Shown here one piece after another: positions 26,328-33,886 of a DNA stretch of 58,686 nt. The DNA comes from Ruminococcus sp. (lineage in GTDB: Bacteria; Bacillota; Clostridia; Oscillospirales; Ruminococcaceae). The notes under the pieces are model-generated. The model saw only the letters and a program-made list of their open reading frames with translations, did not search any database and was not told where the DNA came from. The stretch's first letter is position 1. Each line of letters starts with the position of its first letter. The stretch is from positions 1 to 58,686 of the forward strand of contig SVNO01000004.1 of NCBI GenBank assembly GCA_015066845.1, read 5' to 3'. The translations under genes and the position numbers were made by a program.

Positions 26328-28121
26328 ATGCCAAGGCTCTTCAAATGGAAGTGGAACGCAAAAAAGCCCGATATGATGCTGATGATGCAGGTGAAATTCG
26401 TTGCGCTTGCCATGAGCATTCTTATCATTGTGTTCCTCATCATGCTCGGTTCTATCAACATGATGATGCGCACCGTCAGTGAGCACCAGTCCATGCAGCT
26501 GCTCCGGCAGATTGCATTGAGCGACCGCTATAACACTATCGATCCCATGGACGAACCGCCCCCCACACCCCCCGATGAACCACCCTCCACACCTCTTTCA
26601 GACACCATCGCAGCACGCCGGCAGATCGTCGAGGTGCAGCAGCTTGCCTATCCGAACTGGTGGGAGCAGGAGGAGGATAAACCGCCGTGGTGGGAGAATA
26701 CCGATTGGCAGGAACCCGTTCAAACCAAAGCAACAAGGGAAACCAAGCGCACACGTCCGCAGCAGCCGGAACGACCGACTGCACCTGCCATTCCGACCGA
26801 AACCGCACAGACAAAGCCCCAGCCTCTCACACCCCCGAAGCCGCTGGAATCCGTGACAGCACCGCCGGTCGTGACAACACCGCCACCCCCCACAACCCCT
26901 GCGGAAACCACCACAACGGTACAGTCCTCCAGTGAGGAACAGCCCGAACCTGCAACGCAGCCGCCCACCGTGCAGCCTCCTGCACCCGTAAGAACGACCG
27001 TACACATCACCACCACGATAACTACCACGACCACCACGACAACGACGACCACGACCACAACGACGACCACCACCACGACCACCGTCCGCGCCACACCGCC
27101 TGCACGTCCCAACCAGTGGAATATCACAGTTACCATTGACCATTTCGCACTGCTTGCCGGAAAGAACGGGGAATTCCTTGGTCTGCGCAATACCGAGGAC
27201 TACACCGAGGAGGAGGCTGCGGAAATCATGGAGGGACTTCTGCGCACCGGACAGGAAAGCGGTATGTATGGCTGGCTGCAATACTACTCCACGGAAAAGG
27301 ACTATGGTACGCTGTTCATCGTAACGGACAAAACCTCCGACCAAGGCTTGCTCAACCATCTGCTGCGCATTACCGTCATTGTCGGCTGCATCATGCTGCT
27401 CGTGCTCTTTGCCGTGCTGTGCGTTCTCTCGAAATGGATTACACAGCCCGTGCGCATCGCATTCAAGCGGCAGAAACAGTTTGTATCCGATGCCGGCCAT
27501 GAGCTGAAAACACCGCTGACCGTCCTTTCTGCGAATGCGGACATTCTACAGGATGAAATCGGCGAGAATAAGTGGCTCGGTTATATGCAGGAGCAGACGG
27601 CACGGATGAACCACCTTGTCGGCGATTTGCTGCACCTTGCGCGTATGGACAATGCCACGCAGGAATATGAAATGCTTCCGTTCAATCTCAGTGTCGCTGT
27701 CAATGCCACCGCGCTTCCGTTCGAGAGTCAGGCATTTGAAATGCACAAGAATCTGGAGCTGGACATCCAGCCCGGTGTGGAGTATACCGGCAGTGAAAAG
27801 CATATCCGCCAGCTTGCAGCGATTTTCATTGATAATGCCATGAAATATTCCAACGAAAATGGCACGATCAAAATCACCCTGATGAAGCGCGGCGATAAGG
27901 CAGTACTGGAATTTTACAACACCGGCTGCGAAATTTCGCCGAAGGAAACAGAAAAAATCTTTGAACGCTTCTATCGCGGCGATAAGGCGCGCAGTGCAGG
28001 CGGCAAGAACGGATACGGTCTGGGACTTGCCATTGCCAAGAGCATTATGGACGTGCACAAAATCAGATTTCAAGTGACCTGCGAGCAGGGGAAGTGGATC
28101 CGCTTCCTGCTGACCATGTGA
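26328..28121 (+). CDS. Sensor histidine kinase with a Pro/Thr-rich extracytoplasmic region
   Basis: A 597-residue kinase: membrane segment 1 at about 22-43, a roughly 300-residue outside region, membrane segment 2 at about 348-370, HisKA with His391 in DAGHELKTPLTVL, and HATPase_c with NAMKYS and GKNGYGLGLAIAK. The outside region is unusual: Pro-rich (PPPTPPDEPPSTP), then long TTP/PPT stretches and a run of about 21 Thr, before a compact 75-residue domain. Such a spacer could span the wall or be glycosylated. Pairs with the upstream regulator. Confidence 0.92.
   Translation: MPRLFKWKWNAKKPDMMLMMQVKFVALAMSILIIVFLIMLGSINMMMRTVSEHQSMQLLRQIALSDRYNTIDPMDEPPPTPPDEPPSTPLSDTIAARRQIVEVQQLAYPNWWEQEEDKPPWWENTDWQEPVQTKATRETKRTRPQQPERPTAPAIPTETAQTKPQPLTPPKPLESVTAPPVVTTPPPPTTPAETTTTVQSSSEEQPEPATQPPTVQPPAPVRTTVHITTTITTTTTTTTTTTTTTTTTTTTTVRATPPARPNQWNITVTIDHFALLAGKNGEFLGLRNTEDYTEEEAAEIMEGLLRTGQESGMYGWLQYYSTEKDYGTLFIVTDKTSDQGLLNHLLRITVIVGCIMLLVLFAVLCVLSKWITQPVRIAFKRQKQFVSDAGHELKTPLTVLSANADILQDEIGENKWLGYMQEQTARMNHLVGDLLHLARMDNATQEYEMLPFNLSVAVNATALPFESQAFEMHKNLELDIQPGVEYTGSEKHIRQLAAIFIDNAMKYSNENGTIKITLMKRGDKAVLEFYNTGCEISPKETEKIFERFYRGDKARSAGGKNGYGLGLAIAKSIMDVHKIRFQVTCEQGKWIRFLLTM
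27004..27087 (+). repeat. ACN codon repeat encoding a poly-threonine run
   Basis: About 21 consecutive ACC/ACG/ACA codons follow a shorter Thr run inside the kinase's outside domain. The mixed codons lower slippage compared with a pure repeat, but length variation is plausible. Confidence 0.85.
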
Positions 28122-28230
28122 CAGGACACTGCAAAAAGCGCGGAAACTCCGGAATTTGACGGAATTGGCAGGAAATTCCCACTCCCTGTCTGTTTTGTAT
28201 GAAAACACTTTTCCCGTCCCATGTTTTTTA

Positions 28231-28278
28231 GGGAGAATGTCAAGAATCTGCACGATTCCTTGACATTCCCCCTTTTTT
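28231..28278 (+). terminator. Long terminator of the two-component operon
   Basis: A stem of about 18 bp with small bulges (GGGAGAATGTCAAG.. / ..CTTGACATTCCCCC), loop TGCAC, followed by TTTTTT (28273-28278). Its right arm contains the -35 box of the next promoter. Confidence 0.82.
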
Positions 28279-28288
28279 GTGCTATGAT
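28260..28288 (+). promoter_or_regulatory. Promoter of the surface-polymer locus
   Basis: TTGACA (28260-28265), 17-base spacer, TATGAT (28283-28288). The -35 box lies in the terminator stem of the upstream operon. Confidence 0.75.
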
Positions 28289-28439
28289 AATAAGGGTATA
28301 GGGACATACCATAATGAAACACAGACATGTCCGCACAAGCCATGTGCGGTATGCCGCGATAGAAAAGTACGGCGACCGAAAATCGCCGCAGAACCTTACG
28401 AATGCAGCAAGACTGCATCCGGCACAATGGAGATATATT
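28289..28439 (+). other. Structured 5' leader of the Wzm gene (about 150 bases)
   Basis: Three successive small hairpins are visible: CCGCAC/GTGCGG (28331-28349), GGCGA/TCGCC (28371-28387) and ATGCAG/CTGCAT (28402-28418). I could not match it to a known riboswitch. The frame from 28314 is open through it, but the best start is at 28440. Confidence 0.45.
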
Positions 28440-29207
28440 ATGTTCAAAACAATGAAAAAATACCGGTTTTTACTTTCAAGGCTAATCAAACGCGATTTCA
28501 TCCAGAAATACAAAAAGACCGTTTTCGGTGTTGTCTGGAGCGTTCTCAACCCCCTGTGTGAATTCTTTATCCTCATGCTTGTGTTCTCGAATATGTTCGG
28601 CAGGGATACACCCCATTTCACCACCTACCTGCTCCTCGGCGTATTCATCTACAGCTACTACACCAACGCCACAACGCAGGGTATGCAGTCATTTTTGAAT
28701 AATGGGAATATTATGAATAAAATCAAACTCCCGACATGGCTGTTCCCACTCTCGAAAAACATCTCGGCACTGCTCAATTTCCTCATCACATTCCTTGTCG
28801 TGATTGCCTTTATGTTCATTGACAATATCACCTTTACTTGGAAATTTGTGCTGCTGCTTTACCCATTCGTCCTCATGTTCTTCTTTAATCTCGGATTCAG
28901 CCTGATTCTGGCAAGCATGTATGTGTTCTTCAAGGATACATCCTATCTCTACGGCATTTTCAATCGCCTGCTGTATTACTGCTGCGCGATTTTCTGGACA
29001 GTGAATCGTTTCCCCGACAATATTCAGCACCTGTTCCTGCTCAATCCCGTCTATGATTTCATCTATTATGCGCGTACCGTTGTCATTGACGCGCAGATTC
29101 CGGGAATGGATGTGCACCTGCTCATGCTCGGCTACACGGTTGTGACCTTTGTCATTGGGCTGATCGTGTACAACTGCAACAAGAACAAGTTCATCTTTTA
29201 TCTGTAA
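28440..29207 (+). CDS. ABC-2 polysaccharide/teichoic acid export permease (Wzm/TagG type)
   Basis: A 255-residue membrane protein with six hydrophobic segments. The N-terminal RLIKRDFIQKYKKTVFGVVW is the typical cytoplasmic helix of Wzm/TagG permeases, and LNPVYDFIYYAR is near the C-terminus. ATG 28440 follows ATGGAGAT. It is the membrane half of the exporter with the next gene, 12 bases on. Confidence 0.92.
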   Translation: MFKTMKKYRFLLSRLIKRDFIQKYKKTVFGVVWSVLNPLCEFFILMLVFSNMFGRDTPHFTTYLLLGVFIYSYYTNATTQGMQSFLNNGNIMNKIKLPTWLFPLSKNISALLNFLITFLVVIAFMFIDNITFTWKFVLLLYPFVLMFFFNLGFSLILASMYVFFKDTSYLYGIFNRLLYYCCAIFWTVNRFPDNIQHLFLLNPVYDFIYYARTVVIDAQIPGMDVHLLMLGYTVVTFVIGLIVYNCNKNKFIFYL

Positions 29208-29219
29208 GGAGGCGGCGTT

Positions 29220-30446
29220 ATGGTTGAAGCAAAAAATGTATCCATCCGCTATCTTGCAGGCGATTTCGCAGATGTCGGATTGAAAGAATGGACCATTCAG
29301 CGCATCAAGCGCGAACGCAGAATCGCACCTGTCTGGGCTGTGGACGATGTTTCGTTCAAGCTGGAAAAAGGCGATTTCATGGGCATTATCGGCGTGAATG
29401 GTGCCGGAAAATCCACGCTGCTCAAAAGCGTAACGGGCATTCTGCCGCCGAAAAAGGGCAGTATCGTCACCGAGGGCAATGTGGTGGCTCTGCTGGAGCT
29501 TGGCACGGGCTTTGACGGCGACCTGAACCTGCACGAAAACATCCTCATGCGCGGCGCACTGCTGGGCTATGAGAAAGACTTCATTGAATCAAAAATCCAG
29601 GAAATTCTGGAATTTGCAGAGCTGACCGATTTCCAGTGGTACAAGTACAAGCAGCTCTCCTCCGGTATGCGCTCCCGTCTGGCATTTTCCATTTGCTGCA
29701 TGGTGCGTCCGGATGTGCTCATCCTTGACGAGGTGCTCTCCGTCGGTGACGGCAGCTTCCGTCAGAAGAGCAGTGAAAAAATGCTCGAAATCATCAATAA
29801 CGGCGCAATTACGCTCTTTGTCGGACACAATACCGTGACGATGAAGAAGCTTGCCAACAAGCTCCTTTGGCTTGACAAGGGCAAACAGATCGCCTTTGCA
29901 CAGAACCGCGAGGAAACACTGGAGCTGCTGGCGAAATACGACCGTTTCCTGAAAGAACGTGCAGTGAATCCGAAGGCAGTGCCGGATCTGTCCCCCCTGC
30001 CGAATCTGCCGCTGAAGCGCAATCCCGACCAGCCCATCAGCTATGCCGAGTATGAGCGCATGAACCGGTATGCCAAAGCAAAGGAACAGCGTCTGCGCAC
30101 CTATATGGACTTTCTGGATATGCTTGTCCGTGAGCCGCAGAGAATCCAGAATATGCGCAAATACCTGAAAAAACGCGATATCACGCATCTTGCAGTTTAC
30201 GGCGATAATGCGATACTCAAAACCGTTGTACCGCTTCTGAAGCAGGCAGGCGTGAAGCTTGACTACATTGTCGAGAATGTCAAAAAGAGCGAACACTGCG
30301 ATACGGTGTACCAGAGAAGCATCACGGAATTTCCGGATACGCAGCTCATTCTCATTGCAGACATGATGTACACGGAAAAAATTCAGGAAAAGCTCCCGTC
30401 ACTGACGGAGATCCCGTTCTGCACTATGAATGAATTATTTGCATAA
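29220..30446 (+). CDS. Polysaccharide/teichoic acid export ATPase (Wzt/TagH type) with C-terminal extension
   Basis: A 408-residue protein. The ATPase half has Walker A GVNGAGKST, signature LSSGMRSRL and Walker B VLILDEVLSVGD. After residue 245 a 160-residue extension contains a charged helix and a Rossmann-like segment (AVYGDNAILKTVVPLLKQAG then LDYIVENVKK). Wzt proteins may bind the polymer end with such a domain; this one does not look like the classic beta-sandwich. AAGGAGG precedes the ATG. Confidence 0.92.
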   Translation: MVEAKNVSIRYLAGDFADVGLKEWTIQRIKRERRIAPVWAVDDVSFKLEKGDFMGIIGVNGAGKSTLLKSVTGILPPKKGSIVTEGNVVALLELGTGFDGDLNLHENILMRGALLGYEKDFIESKIQEILEFAELTDFQWYKYKQLSSGMRSRLAFSICCMVRPDVLILDEVLSVGDGSFRQKSSEKMLEIINNGAITLFVGHNTVTMKKLANKLLWLDKGKQIAFAQNREETLELLAKYDRFLKERAVNPKAVPDLSPLPNLPLKRNPDQPISYAEYERMNRYAKAKEQRLRTYMDFLDMLVREPQRIQNMRKYLKKRDITHLAVYGDNAILKTVVPLLKQAGVKLDYIVENVKKSEHCDTVYQRSITEFPDTQLILIADMMYTEKIQEKLPSLTEIPFCTMNELFA

Positions 30447-30447
30447 A

Positions 30448-30611
30448 GGCCACCTCTAAAAACCTCCCTCACGGCAGAATTTCTATGATTGACATCATCT
30501 GCCGCGTCAGAAAATCTTGCAATACATCAAGTATTCCTGCGATTTTCTTCCTTGCACCTGATGCCACTCATGTACGAAATTCTGCTCGTGTTCCGGTTTT
30601 TAGAGGTGCCC
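30448..30611 (+). mobile_element. Full-length CTCTAAAAACC repeat element (164 bp)
   Basis: Inverted ends CACCTCTAAAAACC and GGTTTTTAGAGGTG. The outer parts are the same as the short form at 20999-21063; the interior (about 30486-30578) is extra. It is open in one frame but has no ribosome site or protein-like features. Confidence 0.75.
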
Positions 30612-30633
30612 TAAACAAATTTTGTAAACCATG

Positions 30634-30664
30634 CCGCCTTGCACCATCTTGGCGGCATTTTTCT
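30634..30664 (+). terminator. Terminator-like hairpin before the HAD-domain gene
   Basis: ATGCCGCC pairs with GGCGGCAT around TTGCACCATCTT, followed by TTTTCT. It probably ends the wzm-wzt transcript or attenuates the next gene, whose ATG is 22 bases further on. Confidence 0.7.
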
Positions 30665-30685
30665 AAAAGGGAAGGAGTGATTCAA

Positions 30686-32644
30686 ATGCGGCGGAAATTA
30701 TATGATTTCTGCGTGAACCAGAATTACACCGTCAAGCGGCGGTATGAACAATTCGTGCTCTCCCATATGGGACTGCACCGGAAATGCCGCGCCATTTCGT
30801 GGCTTTACCTGCTCTGGCTGAATATCTGGTATCAGGTGCTGCACATGCCCGACCGACGGAAGATCCGTGCAAAAAACGAAAGCGGCACGGCATTTTCCCT
30901 CACTGCAAAGGAAGTGGCAGCAAAGCTCTGCGAATGCGATATGGTGTCCTTTGACATCTTCGATACCCTCGTTGTGCGCCCGTTTTCCGCGCCGGCGGAT
31001 TTGTTCTATCTGGTGGGCGAGCAGCTGGGCATTCCGGATTTCCGCAGTATCCGCATCCGTGCGGAGAAAAAGGCAAGGGAACTGAAATTTGCCGCAGAGG
31101 GTACGGGCGAGGTGGATATTGCCGAGATTTACGCCGTACTTGCGCAGGAACTCGGCATCTCTGCACAGGAATCCATGGAAGTGGAAATCCAGACGGAATG
31201 CGAACTTTGCCAGCCCAACCCCTTTATGCAGGAGGTCTGGAAGCTTGTTCACGCGTCCGGAAAGCCCGTGATTATCACCAGTGACATGTACATGCGCCGC
31301 AGGGAGCTTGAACGGCTGCTCACAAAATGCGGTTATACCGGCTATCAGGAAATCTTCATTTCCTGCGAGCATCGCTGCGGCAAATATGACGGTACATTGT
31401 TCCCGATCGTGCGCAGGGCATTTCCGGAACAGCGCATTGCCCACATCGGCGACAACCGCAATTCCGACATTGCACAGGCACAGAAAGCCGGATTTGTCAC
31501 CCTGCATTACCCGAATCTCAACGAATCCGGATATTCTTACCGTCCCGACCGCATGTCCCCGATTGTCGGTTCAGCCTATGCAGGGGTGGTCAACCGCCGT
31601 TTATACTGCGGTGCGCCCTGTTCTCCGGCATATGAATACGGCTATAAATGCGGCGGCATTCTGATGGTGGGATTCTGCCGGTTCATCCATGAACACGCGC
31701 AGAGAACGAATGCGGAAAAAGTGCTGTTCTTTGCGAGAGATGGCTATATTATGAAGAAAATCTATGACCAGCTCTATCCGGACGCAGCCACGGAATATGT
31801 CTACTGGTCAAGAGCAGCGGCGGCAAAGCTCTGTGCGCAGCTGTATCCGCAGGACTATTTCCGGCGGTTTCTCGACCAGAAAACCGGCAGGGGCATTTCG
31901 CTTAAGGAGATTTTCCGGTCGATGGGCATTGCTTCCATGCAGCTGGATTTTCCGGAGGATGAGGTACTGACCGAGCAGAATCTTCCGGCAATCAAGGCAG
32001 AACTGTACAAGCGGCTTCCGGAAATCGGTGCACTGTACCAGCCGATGTATGCACAGGCGGACAAGTACCTCAACGGCATTCTTGGCGGCTGTAAACGGGC
32101 AGTGACGGTGGACTGCGGCTGGGCAGGTTCGGGGAGTATTTTCTTTGAAGCCTACCTGCGCCGGCACATGGGACTGGATGTGGAAATCACTGGACTGCTT
32201 GCCGGCAGCAATTCGCGCAATCAGATCGACAGTGATTTCAGCGAGAGTTATTTCCAAAGCGGCAAGCTGATTTCGTATTGTTTTTCCGCAGCGCATAACC
32301 GTGAGTATTATGAATCCCATTTTCCGGCGAAAAAGCACAATATTTACTTTGAGCTTCTCTGTGGTGCGCCGGAGCCGTCCTTTACGGGATTCGATGCAAA
32401 CGGTCTGACATTTGACGCGGAGAGTGAAAATACAGCGATGATAGGGGAGCTTCATGCAGGCGAGCTGGAATTTGCGCAGGATTACCTTGCTGCATTCCGG
32501 AAATTCCCTTATTTGTGTAATATTTCCGGCAGTGACGCATACGCGCCGTTCCATGCAGCAGTCAATGACAAACGCTATCTTTCATCCGTTTTTTCCGGCT
32601 GTGTGTTCGATGAAACAACAGGAGGAAGAAAAGAAAAACTATAG
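30686..32644 (+). CDS. HAD-superfamily protein of polysaccharide loci (COG5610-like)
   Basis: A 652-residue cytoplasmic protein. An N-terminal helical part is followed by a HAD domain with VSFDIFDTLV (Asp90), ITSDMYMRR and HIGDNRNSD. A roughly 300-residue C-terminal domain follows (FFARDGYIMKKIYDQL, VDCGWAGSGSIFFEAY). The +2 position of the HAD motif is Phe, not the acid Asp of phosphatases, so the reaction may differ. Such proteins accompany surface-polymer genes, with no established role. ATG 30686 has AAGGAGTG; an upstream in-frame start lies in the repeat element. Confidence 0.82.
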   Translation: MRRKLYDFCVNQNYTVKRRYEQFVLSHMGLHRKCRAISWLYLLWLNIWYQVLHMPDRRKIRAKNESGTAFSLTAKEVAAKLCECDMVSFDIFDTLVVRPFSAPADLFYLVGEQLGIPDFRSIRIRAEKKARELKFAAEGTGEVDIAEIYAVLAQELGISAQESMEVEIQTECELCQPNPFMQEVWKLVHASGKPVIITSDMYMRRRELERLLTKCGYTGYQEIFISCEHRCGKYDGTLFPIVRRAFPEQRIAHIGDNRNSDIAQAQKAGFVTLHYPNLNESGYSYRPDRMSPIVGSAYAGVVNRRLYCGAPCSPAYEYGYKCGGILMVGFCRFIHEHAQRTNAEKVLFFARDGYIMKKIYDQLYPDAATEYVYWSRAAAAKLCAQLYPQDYFRRFLDQKTGRGISLKEIFRSMGIASMQLDFPEDEVLTEQNLPAIKAELYKRLPEIGALYQPMYAQADKYLNGILGGCKRAVTVDCGWAGSGSIFFEAYLRRHMGLDVEITGLLAGSNSRNQIDSDFSESYFQSGKLISYCFSAAHNREYYESHFPAKKHNIYFELLCGAPEPSFTGFDANGLTFDAESENTAMIGELHAGELEFAQDYLAAFRKFPYLCNISGSDAYAPFHAAVNDKRYLSSVFSGCVFDETTGGRKEKL

Positions 32645-32679
32645 TGCAGAGCCTGCGCCGGCAGACGCGGTTGAAAGTG

Positions 32680-32711
32680 AATTCCCCCTTAGAATTGGCT
32701 AAGGGGGAATT
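32680..32711. terminator. Terminator hairpin, left copy (target duplicate C)
   Basis: AATTCCCCCTTAG / CTAAGGGGGAATT, a 13 bp stem with loop AATTGG, 35 bases after the HAD gene stop. Repeated at 32875-32907 with one extra G. Confidence 0.85.
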
Positions 32712-32874
32712 CAGTCTGTCGAAAAACCTTGTTAGGTTCAAAGGACGAAGTCCTTTGGCGGGTTGAGGGTACGCAGTACCCTCGCAATATAGCCCCTCCC
32801 CCTCTGGGGGAGGGGTTGGGGTGGGGGCAGTTACAGGGGTGCTAACCCCAGAAAAAGACTTTTTCTACAAGCTG
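32712..32874 (+). mobile_element. Terminator-targeting repeat element, copy C (163 bp)
   Basis: The ends are identical to copy B (CAGTCTGTCGAAAAA / CAGCTTGTAGAAAAA), but the interior is inverted relative to A and B: CAATATAGCCCCTCCCC, then GGGGCAGTTACAGGGG and GCTAACCCCAG. The GACGAAGTCCTTTGG and GGGTACGCAGTACCC hairpins replace the corresponding part of B. Confidence 0.85.
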
Positions 32875-32907
32875 AATTCCCCCTTAGAATTGGCTAAGGG
32901 GGGAATT
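32875..32907. terminator. Terminator hairpin, right copy (target duplicate C)
   Basis: Same palindrome as 32680-32711 plus one G, followed by TTTATG. Confidence 0.83.
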
Positions 32908-33024
32908 TTATGCTGATCTCCCCCAGAAAATGACCTTTTCGATAAGCCTTAAAAAGGGAAATCCCCCATATTTTCCCTTTCCAAAAAAAATCACTTCATT
33001 TACGCGAATTTTTTCATTTACCAC
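32908..33024. other. Non-coding stretch before the tarI promoter
   Basis: Holds a hairpin AAAGGGAAA / TTTTCCCTTT (about 32952-32981) followed by CCAAAAAAAA; on the minus strand it would be preceded, not followed, by T's. No gene is seen. Confidence 0.45.
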
Positions 33025-33053
33025 TTGCATTATCATTTGAGATATGTTATAAT
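33025..33053 (+). promoter_or_regulatory. Promoter of the tarI-tarJ polymer operon
   Basis: TTGCAT (33025-33030), 17-base spacer, perfect TATAAT (33048-33053), about 120 bases before the tarI ATG. It separates the polymer genes from the HAD gene and repeat C. Confidence 0.8.
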
Positions 33054-33175
33054 ATAAATAAGTGCATGAAAATGACTGAAGCGGTGGGGAAATATTCCCC
33101 CCCGTCACCCGAAACAAAAATGCTGATACACCCCGGAATCGGGCTGAAAATAGTTAGCAGGAGGAAAAGAAAGAT

Positions 33176-33886
33176 ATGGTTTTTGCAGGAGTACTGGCAG
33201 GCGGTGTGGGTTCCAGAATGGGAAACTATACCATCCCGAAGCAGTTTTTGACAATCAATGACAAGCCCATTATTGCGCATGTTGTGGAAAAATTTCTGAT
33301 TCACAACGAAGTGGACCTTGTCATCGTGGGCATCAATCCGGCTTGGTACCAGACAATGGTCGACATCCAGAAAAAATACCTCAGCGAATTCAAAAACCTC
33401 GTGGTTGTAAAGGGCGGCGCAGACCGTAACGCAACCATCGACGCAGTTATCAAGGAAGCCAGAAAGCACAGCCAGGACGAGGATGATATCATCGTTACCC
33501 ATGACGCGGTAAGACCGTTTGTGACTCTTAAGATGATTTCCGATAACATCGATGCTGCCAGAACCTACGGCGTATGCGATACCGTGATTCCGGCAACCGA
33601 TACCATCGTGTATTCCGAAAATGGTGACCATATCACCGACATTCCGGTCAGAAGCAAGATGTATCAGGGACAGACACCGCAGAGCTTCCGCATTGCCCTG
33701 TTCGAGGAGGTTTACAGCTCCATGAGCGAGGAAGAACTGAAAATCGTAACGGATGCCTGCAAGATGTTCATGCTCAAAGGACATCAGGTGCATCTGGTGG
33801 AGGGACATGTTTCCAACATCAAGATTACTTACCCCTATGATTACAAAGTCGCACAGATTATGATGGAGAATATGAACAATGATTAG
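33176..33886 (+). CDS. tarI: TarI/IspD-family cytidylyltransferase (probable polyol-phosphate cytidylyltransferase)
   Basis: A 236-residue enzyme of the IspD/TarI family: nucleotide loop VLAGGVGSRMGNYTIPKQF, GGADRNATIDAVI and THDAVRPFV. Pairing with the TarJ-like gene, overlapped by eight bases, argues for CDP-ribitol (or a similar CDP-polyol) synthesis rather than isoprenoid synthesis. GCAGGAGG lies upstream of the ATG. The polyol identity needs biochemistry. Confidence 0.87.
   Translation: MVFAGVLAGGVGSRMGNYTIPKQFLTINDKPIIAHVVEKFLIHNEVDLVIVGINPAWYQTMVDIQKKYLSEFKNLVVVKGGADRNATIDAVIKEARKHSQDEDDIIVTHDAVRPFVTLKMISDNIDAARTYGVCDTVIPATDTIVYSENGDHITDIPVRSKMYQGQTPQSFRIALFEEVYSSMSEEELKIVTDACKMFMLKGHQVHLVEGHVSNIKITYPYDYKVAQIMMENMNND

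Noticed and set aside
27004-27087. Pure microsatellite suggestive of phase variation
   Set aside because: Codons are mixed ACC/ACG/ACA; it is kept only as a possible length-variable linker, since a frameshift by slippage is unlikely in an irregular repeat.
28289-28439. Known riboswitch (c-di-GMP, SAM, THF, preQ1) upstream of wzm
   Set aside because: None of the conserved core sequences of those classes could be recognised.
30485-30685. N-terminal extension of the HAD gene
   Set aside because: This stretch lies in repeat element and terminator sequence; the ATG at 30686 has a strong ribosome site.
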